A program made the position numbers and the translations under genes. 19,795 bases of DNA from Deltaproteobacteria bacterium (GTDB lineage: Bacteria > Desulfobacterota > Desulfobacteria > Desulfobacterales > JAFDFH01), in contig JAFDFH010000005.1 of the NCBI GenBank assembly GCA_019309945.1, forward strand, positions 1-19,795, in the 5' to 3' direction. This document shows positions 7,523-14,144 of this stretch, one piece after another. The stretch's first letter is position 1. Each line of letters starts with the position of its first letter. The notes below the pieces were generated by a model. That model was not told where the DNA came from. It saw only the letters and a program-made list of their open reading frames with translations, and searched no databases.

Positions 7523-8560
7523 TTATTTTTTTTTACGTACCTGCCATGCGAGCAGGATGGGACTTGCCACGTATATGGACGAGTAGGTTCCCACAAGTAC
7601 CCCGATAATCATCGCAAATGCAAAGTCATGGATAATTCCGCCTCCCAGAACAAACAATGCACCCAGCACGGTCAGGGTGGTTCCAGAGGTCAGGATGGTA
7701 CGGGCCAGGGTCTCATTAATGCTTCTGTTAATGATGAATTCAAGCGTATTTTTATGGTATTTTCTGATGTTTTCGCGGATGCGGTCGAAAACGATGATGG
7801 TGTCATTTAAGGAATAGCCGATGATGGTGAGAAGGGCCGCTATAATCGGCAGGGTGAACTCCTTTCCCAAAATGGAAAAGATACCCACCGTAATAATGAC
7901 GTCATGGACGAGGGCCACAATTGCCCCCATGGCGTATTTTAGCTCCAGAAACCAGAAAAGGACAAGCGTGACCAAAACTGCCGCGGTCATCAGGAAGGGG
8001 ATGCTGACATTAAAAATTGAAAGAACATAAACCGCACCCATGAGTGCTCCCGCCATAACGCCGCTTAGGGCCCATTTCAATTCAAAACGACCGGAGATAT
8101 AAATGGCGATAAATAGCAGTGCAAAAAACATTGCAAACAGGGCTTTTTCGCGCAAATCCTTGCCCACCTGGGGGCCCACCATCTCGACCCTGCGGATCTC
8201 CATGTCATTTCCGGTAGCGGATTTTAGAGCATTCTGCACCTGAAATGAAAAACCTTCGGAGGTTATGATGGATCGATCGGTCCGGATAAGATATTCGTTG
8301 TCTTTCGGATCACCAAACCGTTGGACAGATGATTTCCCCAGTCCGATGGTTTTTAAGCCCGCTTTGATATCATCCATCGCCGCCGGTGCCGAAAACTTTA
8401 CCTGAATCAATGTTCCGCCGGCGAAATCGACGCCATAGCGGAGTCCCTTGTGAACGAAGACAGAGAAAAAACTGACAAGGATCATTGTAAGGGATATGTA
8501 GAAAGCGACTTTTCTTTTACCGATAAAATTTATATTAATGTCGGGTTTGATAAACTGCAT
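7523..8560 (-). CDS. secF: Protein translocase subunit SecF, with an apparent extra transmembrane pair
   Basis: Partner of SecD in the proton-driven complex that helps complete Sec-dependent export. It has 345 residues. It shows TM1 (about 18-36), the conserved RYGVDFAGGTLIQVKF (41-56), a periplasmic P1 domain, MVGPQVGKDL (127-136) and the hallmark LLTIIGYSLNDTIIVFDRIREN (243-264). In E. coli SecF the helix following GRFEW-like sequence leads within about 15 residues to the ALAHDVIIT motif. Here GRFELKWALSG (157-167) and VALVHDVIIT (215-224) are about 50 residues further apart, filled by two hydrophobic stretches (about 165-185 and 188-206). That predicts eight helices instead of six. The start at 8560 has AGAGGA seven bases upstream. 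It is 22 bp after secD. Confidence 0.95.
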   Translation of the reverse strand: MQFIKPDININFIGKRKVAFYISLTMILVSFFSVFVHKGLRYGVDFAGGTLIQVKFSAPAAMDDIKAGLKTIGLGKSSVQRFGDPKDNEYLIRTDRSIITSEGFSFQVQNALKSATGNDMEIRRVEMVGPQVGKDLREKALFAMFFALLFIAIYISGRFELKWALSGVMAGALMGAVYVLSIFNVSIPFLMTAAVLVTLVLFWFLELKYAMGAIVALVHDVIITVGIFSILGKEFTLPIIAALLTIIGYSLNDTIIVFDRIRENIRKYHKNTLEFIINRSINETLARTILTSGTTLTVLGALFVLGGGIIHDFAFAMIIGVLVGTYSSIYVASPILLAWQVRKKK

Positions 8561-8582
8561 GGATAGGTCCTCTTTAGTTTTC

Positions 8583-10160
8583 TCAAATGCTCAAACGTTT
8601 GACTCTCCGGTTCATCAATAAATAATCGAACACCAGCCGGGTTACGATAAGGGCGGTAAACAGACTGGCCAGCACCCCAAGGCTTAATGTCACGGCAAAT
8701 CCTTTGATTGGGCCGGTTCCGAACTGGAATAGGACAAGTGCTGCGATAAGGGTGGTGACATTCGCGTCGAGAATGGTCAGGGTTGCCCGGTTATAGCCCG
8801 CATCAACCGATGCCCGGGGTGTCTTGCCAAGATTCATCTCTTCCCGGATACGTTCAAAAATAAGAACGTTGGCATCTACGGCCATCCCTATGGTGAGTAT
8901 AATTCCCGCAATACCCGGGAGCGTCAGGGTGGCTTGGAAGGCGGCCAATGCTCCGGCAATGATGAGGATGTTAAGGATCAGGGCGAGGTCCGCGATCAAT
9001 CCTGCGCCCTTGTAGTAGATCATCATGAACAGAACAACCAGGATCCCTCCAACCCACATGGAAATAATTCCTTTACGAATGGAATCAGAGCCGAGGGAAG
9101 GGCCGACGGTCCGCTCTTCAAGAATATTCACCGGGGCCGGCAGTGCTCCGGCGCGCAGAACAATGGCAAGATCGCGTGCTTCTTCCGTGGTGAAATTGCC
9201 GGTAATGCGGGCTTCACCTCCGGTGATCTTTTCCTGGATAACCGGCGCCGAATAAATACTTTTATCCAGAACAATGGCAAGACGTTTTTTGACATTTTCT
9301 TCCGTTATGCGTTCGAAGATGCGGCCCCCTTTGCGGTCAAATTTAATTGAAACATAGGGTTCATTGTATTGGGAATCGATCTGAACCCTTGCATCTGTGA
9401 GGTATTTTCCCGTCAATGCGGCCCTTTTTTTGACTAGATAGGGTGTTTTCTGAACAGGCCGTGTTTCAGAGTCTTCCTGGATCTGAAAGAGAACCTCACT
9501 TCCCGGCGGGACGTTTCCTTCCAGCGCGGCGTCAAGGTTACCGGTTTCATCCAGCAATTTGAACTCCAGAAGCGCTGTTTTCCCGATAAGGTCTTTGGCC
9601 CTCTGGGTGTCCTTAATTCCGGGAAGTTGGATCAGTATCCGTTTTTCACCCTGCCGCCGGATATCCGGTTCACTGACGCCAAACTGGTCAATACGGTTGC
9701 GGATGGTTTCAAGGGCCTGCCCGGTTGCTAGATTCTTAATGTGATTCACCTCCGTATCCGGCAGATCCATGCGAATATGAAGTATTTCGTTTTCTCTCGA
9801 TCTGGATAAGATGCGCATATCTCTGAATTCCTTGTCGAGAAGCGCTTCGAATTTGTCGATGTTTTCCTGATTTTGGATCTCCACTTCGATTGTGGTTCCA
9901 TCCACTTGTTTTACGACACTGTTGTGGATCCGCTTTTGCCTGTTCATACTGCGGATATCCTGAGTTATTTGTTCGATGGTACTTGCAACGGCCTTGTCCG
10001 TATCCACCTCGAGGACAAGATGCATTCCACCCTGAAGGTCCAGGCCGAGATTTATCCGTTTATAGGGCCACAGGGCCGAATTTATTGTGGGCAGAATAAA
10101 GATAATCGCAGTGAAAATAACCCCAAGAACGATAGCGAGTTTCCATGAAAGTTTCTTCAT
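8583..10160 (-). CDS. secD: Protein translocase subunit SecD
   Basis: Large subunit of the SecDF complex, a RND-fold membrane protein that pulls exported proteins to the periplasmic side using the proton gradient. It has 525 residues from ATG 10160. It shows an N-terminal membrane helix, LGLDLQGGMHLVLEVD, a long periplasmic region with NRIDQFGVSEPDIRRQGEKR and IQLPGIKD, then five C-terminal helices with the conserved GMAVDANVLIFERIREE. The frame extends upstream to a GTG at 10181, but AAAGGA lies seven bases before ATG 10160, and the hydrophobic N-terminus MKKLSWKLAIVLGVIF starts there, so the ATG is preferred. It is followed by secF (22 bp). It is separated from yajC by 131 bp holding a terminator-like hairpin and an AT-rich palindrome. 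Confidence 0.96.
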   Translation of the reverse strand: MKKLSWKLAIVLGVIFTAIIFILPTINSALWPYKRINLGLDLQGGMHLVLEVDTDKAVASTIEQITQDIRSMNRQKRIHNSVVKQVDGTTIEVEIQNQENIDKFEALLDKEFRDMRILSRSRENEILHIRMDLPDTEVNHIKNLATGQALETIRNRIDQFGVSEPDIRRQGEKRILIQLPGIKDTQRAKDLIGKTALLEFKLLDETGNLDAALEGNVPPGSEVLFQIQEDSETRPVQKTPYLVKKRAALTGKYLTDARVQIDSQYNEPYVSIKFDRKGGRIFERITEENVKKRLAIVLDKSIYSAPVIQEKITGGEARITGNFTTEEARDLAIVLRAGALPAPVNILEERTVGPSLGSDSIRKGIISMWVGGILVVLFMMIYYKGAGLIADLALILNILIIAGALAAFQATLTLPGIAGIILTIGMAVDANVLIFERIREEMNLGKTPRASVDAGYNRATLTILDANVTTLIAALVLFQFGTGPIKGFAVTLSLGVLASLFTALIVTRLVFDYLLMNRRVKRLSI

Positions 10161-10190
10161 TGGTCTGTTCCTTTCAAGCACAAAACACCA

Positions 10191-10234
10191 AAAATTTGAT
10201 GAATCCGACTTTTTTTACGAATTCATTAAATTTT
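10191..10234. repeat. AT-rich palindrome with MITE-like end sequence before secD
   Basis: AAAATTTGATGAAT (10191-10204) and ATTCATTAAATTTT (10221-10234) are inverted repeats matching at 13 of 14 positions around a 16-base loop. Positions 10201-10226 nearly match the reverse complement of the element end at 10671-10695. This may be a solo remnant of the same repeat family. It starts 30 bases upstream of the secD start. Confidence 0.6.
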
Positions 10235-10244
10235 AATATTATAA

Positions 10245-10276
10245 AAGCCCCAGAAATAAAAATTTCATCGGGGCTT
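10245..10276 (-). terminator. Intrinsic terminator-like hairpin between yajC and secD
   Basis: On the minus strand AAGCCCC (10276-10270) pairs with GGGGCTT (10251-10245), and an inner stem GAAAT/ATTTC (10266-10262 with 10257-10253) stacks on it. The 3' arm is followed by a short T-rich stretch (TTTTATAAT). It lies just after the yajC stop and would end or reduce transcription between yajC and secDF, unless secD has its own promoter. The U-tract is short, so it may be partial. Confidence 0.65.
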
Positions 10277-10291
10277 ACTTGATTTGTTGCT

Positions 10292-10651
10292 CTACTTTTT
10301 TTCTGAACGCGCCTTACCGCTTTTTTCTGAAGGGGCCGGTGATGACGGCTGGATCACTGACGAGACATTTCCGCGATTCAACTTTACACGAACCTTTTCT
10401 GCGATTTCCACGGTCAACGTGGTGTCGCTCACACCGGTTACCCGACCGTGGATTCCACCGCCGGTGACAATACGGTCGCCCTTCTTGACATTGTTGATCA
10501 TTTCGCGGTGTAGCTTTTGCTTTTTCTGCTGGGGTCGTATGAGCAGAAAATAGAAAATAACGAACATTAAGATCAGCGGGACAAAAGCTGAAAATCCGCC
10601 TCCTTGTCCCGCAGCTCCACTCTGGCCCATTGCGTATGCGATATCTACCAA
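10292..10651 (-). CDS. yajC: Sec translocon accessory protein YajC (TTG start)
   Basis: Small single-span membrane protein that associates with SecDF and the SecYEG channel. It has 119 residues. It shows a short N-terminus with Gly/Ala, one membrane helix (FVPLILMFVIFYFLLI), then the family signature RPQQKKQKLHREMI and the conserved cytoplasmic NVKKGDRIVTGGGIHGRVTGV. The start is assigned to TTG at 10651 because a perfect AAGGAGG (10665-10659) sits seven bases upstream. The next in-frame ATG (10630) has no such site. It is the first gene of the yajC-secD-secF group. A 151-bp repeat element begins only six bases upstream of its ribosome binding site. The C-terminus is Ser/Lys-rich and not conserved. 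Confidence 0.93.
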   Translation of the reverse strand: MVDIAYAMGQSGAAGQGGGFSAFVPLILMFVIFYFLLIRPQQKKQKLHREMINNVKKGDRIVTGGGIHGRVTGVSDTTLTVEIAEKVRVKLNRGNVSSVIQPSSPAPSEKSGKARSEKK

Positions 10652-10658
10652 GATAAAC

Positions 10659-10665
10659 CCTCCTT
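10659..10665 (-). promoter_or_regulatory. Perfect ribosome binding site deciding the yajC TTG start
   Basis: AAGGAGG on the minus strand, seven bases before TTG 10651. It is the strongest Shine-Dalgarno match seen in the window and is the reason for preferring TTG over the downstream ATG. The flanking direct repeat AATTAT of the adjacent element starts at 10666. Confidence 0.8.
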
Positions 10666-10671
10666 AATTAT

Positions 10672-10822
10672 GATGAATTCGTAAAAAGTCCGATTTAGAC
10701 GGTTTTGTAAAAAGTTCAAATTTAAGGCGTACAAATTTTGTAATCATGAGGCGTACTTATCATACGTTGAATGATTGCAAAATGCAGTACAACGCAGAAG
10801 TTGGACTTTTTACGAAATCGTC
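10672..10822. mobile_element. MITE-like element 1 upstream of yajC (151 bp, flanking AATTAT repeats)
   Basis: Terminal inverted repeats 10672-10691 (GATGAATTCGTAAAAAGTCC) and 10803-10822 (reverse complement GACGATTTCGTAAAAAGTCC) match at 18 of 20 positions. AATTAT occurs directly outside both ends (10666-10671 and 10823-10828), as expected of a target-site duplication. A second inner left end at 10698-10719 matches the right end at 19 of 22 positions, so the left side looks like two nested ends. The interior is an imperfect long hairpin (TTTTGTAATCAT against ATGATTGCAAAAT). It carries no gene. It occupies the place where the yajC promoter would be expected. Confidence 0.72.
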
Positions 10823-10882
10823 AATTATTGTTACACATTATTCGTGTCGAAGACATCCAGCCCTTGTCCTGCACTTTGTATC

Positions 10883-11057
10883 GAGACCTTTGCAAAACGC
10901 CTCTTTTTGCCCAATTTCTGTGTCAGGCTCAAATTTTAATCCTCAAAATACTCAATGTATTCGTGCCTGACCCGTAGGTCCGGAAGATCGTACTGGGGTG
11001 GATAAAATTTTTGCCTTCCTTGAACTTGAACAAAAATAAGCATTTTTAAAAGGTCTC
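10883..11057. mobile_element. MITE-like element 2, copy A (175 bp, flanking GTATC repeats)
   Basis: The element begins GAGACCTTTGCAAAA and ends with the near-reverse complement TTTTTAAAAGGTCTC. The 5-base sequence GTATC lies directly outside each end (10878-10882 and 11058-11062). Much of the interior matches copy B at 13513-13654, for example TTTTTGCCCAATTTC and CCTTGAACTTGAACAAAAAT. Copy A has about 33 extra bases in the middle. No transposase is encoded. From memory, the ends resemble those of IS5-group elements (AGACCTTTGCAAAA-type); this was not checked by search. Confidence 0.82.
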
Positions 11058-11232
11058 GTATCCTGTATTATGGACAAGGGTGGGCGCCCATATACTTTAA
11101 ATGATGGCCCAGGTCAAATATTTCTTTAATTTTTTATAAAACCGATGGTGCCGGTGAGGGGGTATGGACCCTCCCAAGCCGGTCGTGATTTGACCGATCC
11201 ATTGCGTGCTTGGAAATTCCGGCTTTTTGCAC

Positions 11233-11985
11233 CTATTGTTCCGCCGGTAACCAGAGGGTTTCACCGTCAAAATGGATAAGATTGACCTGGCTGTAATCGA
11301 TTTGATTCAGAAGGGCAAAAACCTGATTCAAATTGTAGACCACGATTTTGCTCAAGGGCTGGATGATATTGAGATCCATGTCAAGTTTTCGTTCCCTTAT
11401 ATTATAAATGTAAACGATGTTTTCAGAAAATTTCAAAAGTTTGCCCACACCGGAGCTGAGTCCCCGTTGGTTCGGCTCATCGGCAAGCGGTGAAAGAGAA
11501 ATCCCTTTGTTTTCAAAATAGTTTTTCAAAAAATTAAAATGGATGTTCCAGATGTTGTCTCCGGGCTGAACCACATGGATGCCAAATAATTGATGATTTT
11601 TATTTGAATCCGCTCCGCTTGACTGGATGTTTTTTTCAACAATATCCCCCCTTGCGAGGTCTATTTTATCCAAAATTTCCTGCATTTGAATTACTGAATC
11701 ACCAATTTTAATGGATTCGTCGGATGTAACGATCATGTCGATTCCTTTGTTCACCCCATATTCTTCCTTGCGTTTATTCATCAACGTAATAAGTTCTTTA
11801 TCTTTTTCCAGCCTATTGTAATCAAGGACGGGTTGGGGTTGAACAGGGATACGAATTTTTTGGGATAAATTTTCGGTTACAGGTGCCGTGCCTTGCTTTT
11901 GCCATAATTTCAAACCGGCAATTCCCAGGGCCAGAAGGATGACACAGATTGCGGTGATTCCCAGGGTTTGCTTTGATTTATCCAT
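11233..11985 (-). CDS. Uncharacterised membrane-anchored protein with LysM-like segment
   Basis: The 250-residue protein is not recognised as a named family. An N-terminal hydrophobic helix (TLGITAICVILLALGIAGLKLW) predicts a single-pass anchor with the rest outside the cytoplasm. The middle is polar and probably helical (NRLEKDKELITLMNKRKEEY). The segment GIHVVQPGDNIWNIHFNFLK, with PLSKIVVYN further on, resembles the start and end of a LysM peptidoglycan-binding module, split by about 50 residues. The frame opens at ATG 11997 without a ribosome binding site. ATG 11985 has GGAGG five bases upstream and is chosen. It lies 21 bp after rng in the same direction and is probably co-transcribed with it. 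Downstream are 580 bp of repeats before yajC. Envelope localisation is inferred; function is unknown. Confidence 0.8.
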   Translation of the reverse strand: MDKSKQTLGITAICVILLALGIAGLKLWQKQGTAPVTENLSQKIRIPVQPQPVLDYNRLEKDKELITLMNKRKEEYGVNKGIDMIVTSDESIKIGDSVIQMQEILDKIDLARGDIVEKNIQSSGADSNKNHQLFGIHVVQPGDNIWNIHFNFLKNYFENKGISLSPLADEPNQRGLSSGVGKLLKFSENIVYIYNIRERKLDMDLNIIQPLSKIVVYNLNQVFALLNQIDYSQVNLIHFDGETLWLPAEQ

Positions 11986-12006
11986 CTTTCCCTCCATGGC
12001 GTCAAG

Positions 12007-13473
12007 CTATGATTTTTCACAGATAATTTTGATTTCACCCGGAATCATGGTGCTGTCCCCCTGGATCCTGATGGAAAGACCGCGCCTGATCTCCAAGTCC
12101 AGGATTTCCTTTCTTTTCTTATTCAACAGGTAGTCGGCCACTTCGACCGGAACCGTTCCCTTCACGCCGGTGATTTTATCCTTTAGGGTTTCAAGGTTCA
12201 GCTTCCGCAAAAAACTGAGTCCCAGTGTTTCAGGTGATGGGGTAAGGCCTTTGCCGTGACAATACGGACAGGGCCCGAAACTGCCGAATTCGATCGGCGG
12301 CCTTAGACGCTGTCTTGACATTTCCATCATTCCAAATCTTGAGATCTTACCAAACTTTGTTTTGGCTTTATCTGACTTAACGTGGGTCTTCATGGCCCGC
12401 TCAACTTCTAATTTGTGCTTTGGATCCCTCATATCAATAAAGTCGATGACAACCAGGCCGCCCAGATCTCTTAGACGAAGCTGACGGGCAATTTCTTCGG
12501 CGGCTTCGAGATTCGCTAAGAGGGCTGTTTGCTCCGGGGATGTTTTATGGGTTGCCTTGCCTGAATTGACATCAACGGAGACCATGGCTTCGGTTTGTTC
12601 GATGACAATGGAGCCCCCCGATTTTAACTGAACTCGATTTTCAAATATGGATGCAAGCTGGTTTTCAAGCTCATATTTTGTGAATATCGGCTTTTCCCCT
12701 TTGTAGTGTTTAACGATTTTGGTATGTTTGGGGGAAATGATCTTAACAAAATCTTTAACCTCCTGAAAAACCTCAGCATCGTCGATAAGGATTTCCGCCA
12801 CGTCCGACGTAAAATAGTCCCGTAAGGATCTTACAACGATATTCTGTTCTTTATAAAGGAGGACCGGGGCTTTTTCTTGCATCCCCTTTTTCTTGATATT
12901 TTTCCACAGCCGGAGGAGATGACCAATGTCCTTGGATATATGGGCTTTGGTGCAATTTATACCTGCCGTACGAACGATAATTCCGAATCCATCAGGCAAT
13001 TTTAATTTGTCGATGATCTCCTTGATTTGTTTCCGTTCATTTTCATCTTCAATTTTGCGTGAAATCCCCCGGTTTTTACTGCCGGGCATGAGGACCGTAA
13101 ACCTTCCCGGCAAAGAGATTAAAGTGGTGAGCATGGCCCCTTTTTTCATAACCGGATCTTTTGTGACCTGGACAAGAAGTTCCTGTCCCCGTTTGAGGAT
13201 ATTCTTTAAAGAGAGATTGCCGGATTGATTGTCTTGAAAATAGTCACTGTGGATATCCTGTTTTTGCAGAAACCCGTGTCGCTCCGCGCCGTAATCGACA
13301 AAAACAGCTTTAAGGCCGGGCTCAATTCTGGAAATGATTCCCTTGCAAATGTTGCCGTTGGTAATCTCTCTGGACGCACTTTCGAAATGGAATTCTTCCA
13401 GCTTATTGTCTTTTACCTTTGCGATTCGGCATTCTTCCGGGTCGACCGCGTTGATAAGAATTTTTATGCTCAT
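12007..13473 (-). CDS. rng: Ribonuclease G/E family endoribonuclease
   Basis: Single-strand-specific endoribonuclease for rRNA maturation and mRNA decay. It has 488 residues, the size of RNase G. An S1-like RNA-binding domain lies near residues 38-120 (GNICKGIISRIEPGLKAVFV, DYGAERHGFL). The DNase I-like catalytic core has D301 in SVDVNSGKATHK and D344 in VVIDFIDMRD. These stand 43 residues apart, like D303 and D346 of E. coli RNase E. The zinc-link is C402/C405 in CPYCHGKG. The long C-terminal degradosome scaffold of RNase E is absent. ATG 13473 has an AAAGGA rather far upstream (about 12 bases), so translation initiation may be weak. It is the first gene of the leftward block. A mobile repeat ends 40 bases upstream of its start. 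Confidence 0.94.
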   Translation of the reverse strand: MSIKILINAVDPEECRIAKVKDNKLEEFHFESASREITNGNICKGIISRIEPGLKAVFVDYGAERHGFLQKQDIHSDYFQDNQSGNLSLKNILKRGQELLVQVTKDPVMKKGAMLTTLISLPGRFTVLMPGSKNRGISRKIEDENERKQIKEIIDKLKLPDGFGIIVRTAGINCTKAHISKDIGHLLRLWKNIKKKGMQEKAPVLLYKEQNIVVRSLRDYFTSDVAEILIDDAEVFQEVKDFVKIISPKHTKIVKHYKGEKPIFTKYELENQLASIFENRVQLKSGGSIVIEQTEAMVSVDVNSGKATHKTSPEQTALLANLEAAEEIARQLRLRDLGGLVVIDFIDMRDPKHKLEVERAMKTHVKSDKAKTKFGKISRFGMMEMSRQRLRPPIEFGSFGPCPYCHGKGLTPSPETLGLSFLRKLNLETLKDKITGVKGTVPVEVADYLLNKKRKEILDLEIRRGLSIRIQGDSTMIPGEIKIICEKS

Positions 13474-13512
13474 AAAAAATATGGGTCCTTTTGTGTTGTC
13501 GCGTGTTTCAGC

Positions 13513-13654
13513 GAGACCTTTGAAAAACCCCCCTTTTTGCCCAATTTCGGCGTCATACTCAAAATTTAATCCTCGAAATATTAAATATATTCCTGTGGTT
13601 AAATTTTTCGTCTTCCTTGAACTTGAACAAAAATTGACATTTTTCTAAGGTCTC
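13513..13654. mobile_element. MITE-like element 2, copy B (142 bp, flanking TCAGC repeats)
   Basis: Second copy of the GAGACCTTTG-ended element. It begins GAGACCTTTGAAAAA and ends TTTTTCTAAGGTCTC, with TCAGC directly outside both ends (13508-13512 and 13655-13659). The interior is collinear with copy A at 10883-11057 apart from scattered substitutions and about 33 missing bases. It contains no gene. It lies 39 bases upstream of the rng start, where promoter and leader sequence would be expected. Confidence 0.85.
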
Positions 13655-13845
13655 TCAGCGCTATGGATGAAATCCGGCACTGGTTGATATGCTTGAATAT
13701 GAAATTGTTGCCTTCAAGTCAAATGTTTTCTGGTTCAGGGCACCGGATGACGGTTGCCTAGTTGCCTTGAGGATTCATACCTATTGCTATTTATATGATA
13801 TTGTGGCATGAGGAGGCACAGTTTGAACCATCGATACATGTAGCC

Positions 13846-13890
13846 GTTCAAAGGTTCAGGGTTCAAAGGTTCAGGGTTCAAAGATTCAGG
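13846..13890. repeat. 15-bp tandem repeat, three copies
   Basis: GTTCAAAGGTTCAGG is present three times in direct succession (13846-13860, 13861-13875, 13876-13890). The third copy has one change (GTTCAAAGATTCAGG). Fifteen bases keep phase, so one frame appears as a repeated Asn-Pro-Glu-Pro-Leu peptide. That is a by-product of the repeat, not a gene. Confidence 0.92.
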
Positions 13891-14032
13891 GTTGCTTTTT
13901 TGCTTAAGCCTGATGGAACAAATGAGTTTGAGTGGGTCTCTCAATCGAATTATTCCGCCATTTTGCGTATGAATCAACCTGCTGTGCCATGAATTTGCGT
14001 TTTCAACCCCAAGTTACAACCAAAATTCAGGT

Positions 14033-14061
14033 TTGACGTATCAACGCTTGAGATTTGCATT
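14033..14061 (+). promoter_or_regulatory. Weak candidate promoter for leuS
   Basis: TTGACG (14033-14038) is followed after 17 bases by TGCATT (14056-14061). The -35 box is good and the -10 box poor. It lies about 80 bases upstream of the leuS start. Offered only as the best visible match. Confidence 0.22.
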
Positions 14062-14068
14062 GAACTTC

Positions 14069-14097
14069 GAACCTCTGAACCCTGAACCTTTGAACCC
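14069..14097. repeat. Degenerate GAACC repeat tract before leuS
   Basis: Four imperfect 7-8 base units starting GAACC (GAACCTCT, GAACCCT, GAACCTTT, GAACCC). This is the reverse-complement type of the 15-bp repeat at 13846-13890, so the two tracts could pair as a large stem-loop. It resembles the short tract at 4036-4055. Confidence 0.7.
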
Positions 14098-14144
14098 GTG
14101 AACGGGTACCGATACACAAGTTATTCGGGAGGTACATATAGCCA

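Larger units (their letters stand above)
13660..14144. other. Intergenic region between divergent rng and leuS
   Basis: About 485 bases with no credible gene. It contains the 15-bp tandem repeat at 13846-13890, the related opposite-facing tract at 14069-14097, a small ACCCGT/ACGGGT hairpin near 14094-14107 and a 9-bp inverted pair GATTCATAC (13772-13780) / GTATGAATC (13967-13975). The leuS promoter should lie here. No T-box, riboswitch core or leader peptide was recognised. The GGGAGG ribosome binding site of leuS is at 14127-14132. Confidence 0.6.

Noticed and set aside
10161..10181. GTG 10181 as the secD start
   Set aside because: AAAGGA lies downstream of this codon and correctly placed for ATG 10160, where the conserved N-terminus begins.
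11081..11090. Perfect palindrome TGGGCGCCCA as an operator
   Set aside because: Ten-base palindromes occur by chance, and it has no promoter context. It lies beside the hairpin disrupted by element 2A.
11176..11225. Inverted pair AAGCCGG/CCGGCTT followed by T's as a terminator
   Set aside because: The T-run is on the plus strand, where no gene is transcribed into it, and the loop of 36 bases is long. On the minus strand, the direction of the preceding gene, there is no U-tract.
11986..11997. Upstream ATG 11997 as the start of the LysM-like protein
   Set aside because: These 12 bases contain the GGAGG site serving ATG 11985, and nothing suitable lies before 11997.
13846..13890. Possible CRISPR-like array
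   Set aside because: The 15-bp units are directly adjacent with no spacers, and no cas genes are present.
13735..13977. Minus-strand reading frame with a repeated Asn-Pro-Glu-Pro-Leu-Asn peptide
   Set aside because: The repeated peptide is only the translation of the 15-bp tandem repeat. There is no ribosome binding site and no family resemblance.
13990..14144. T-box or leucine-responsive riboswitch before leuS
   Set aside because: No T-box core sequence, no terminator/antiterminator pair and no leader peptide rich in leucine could be found.
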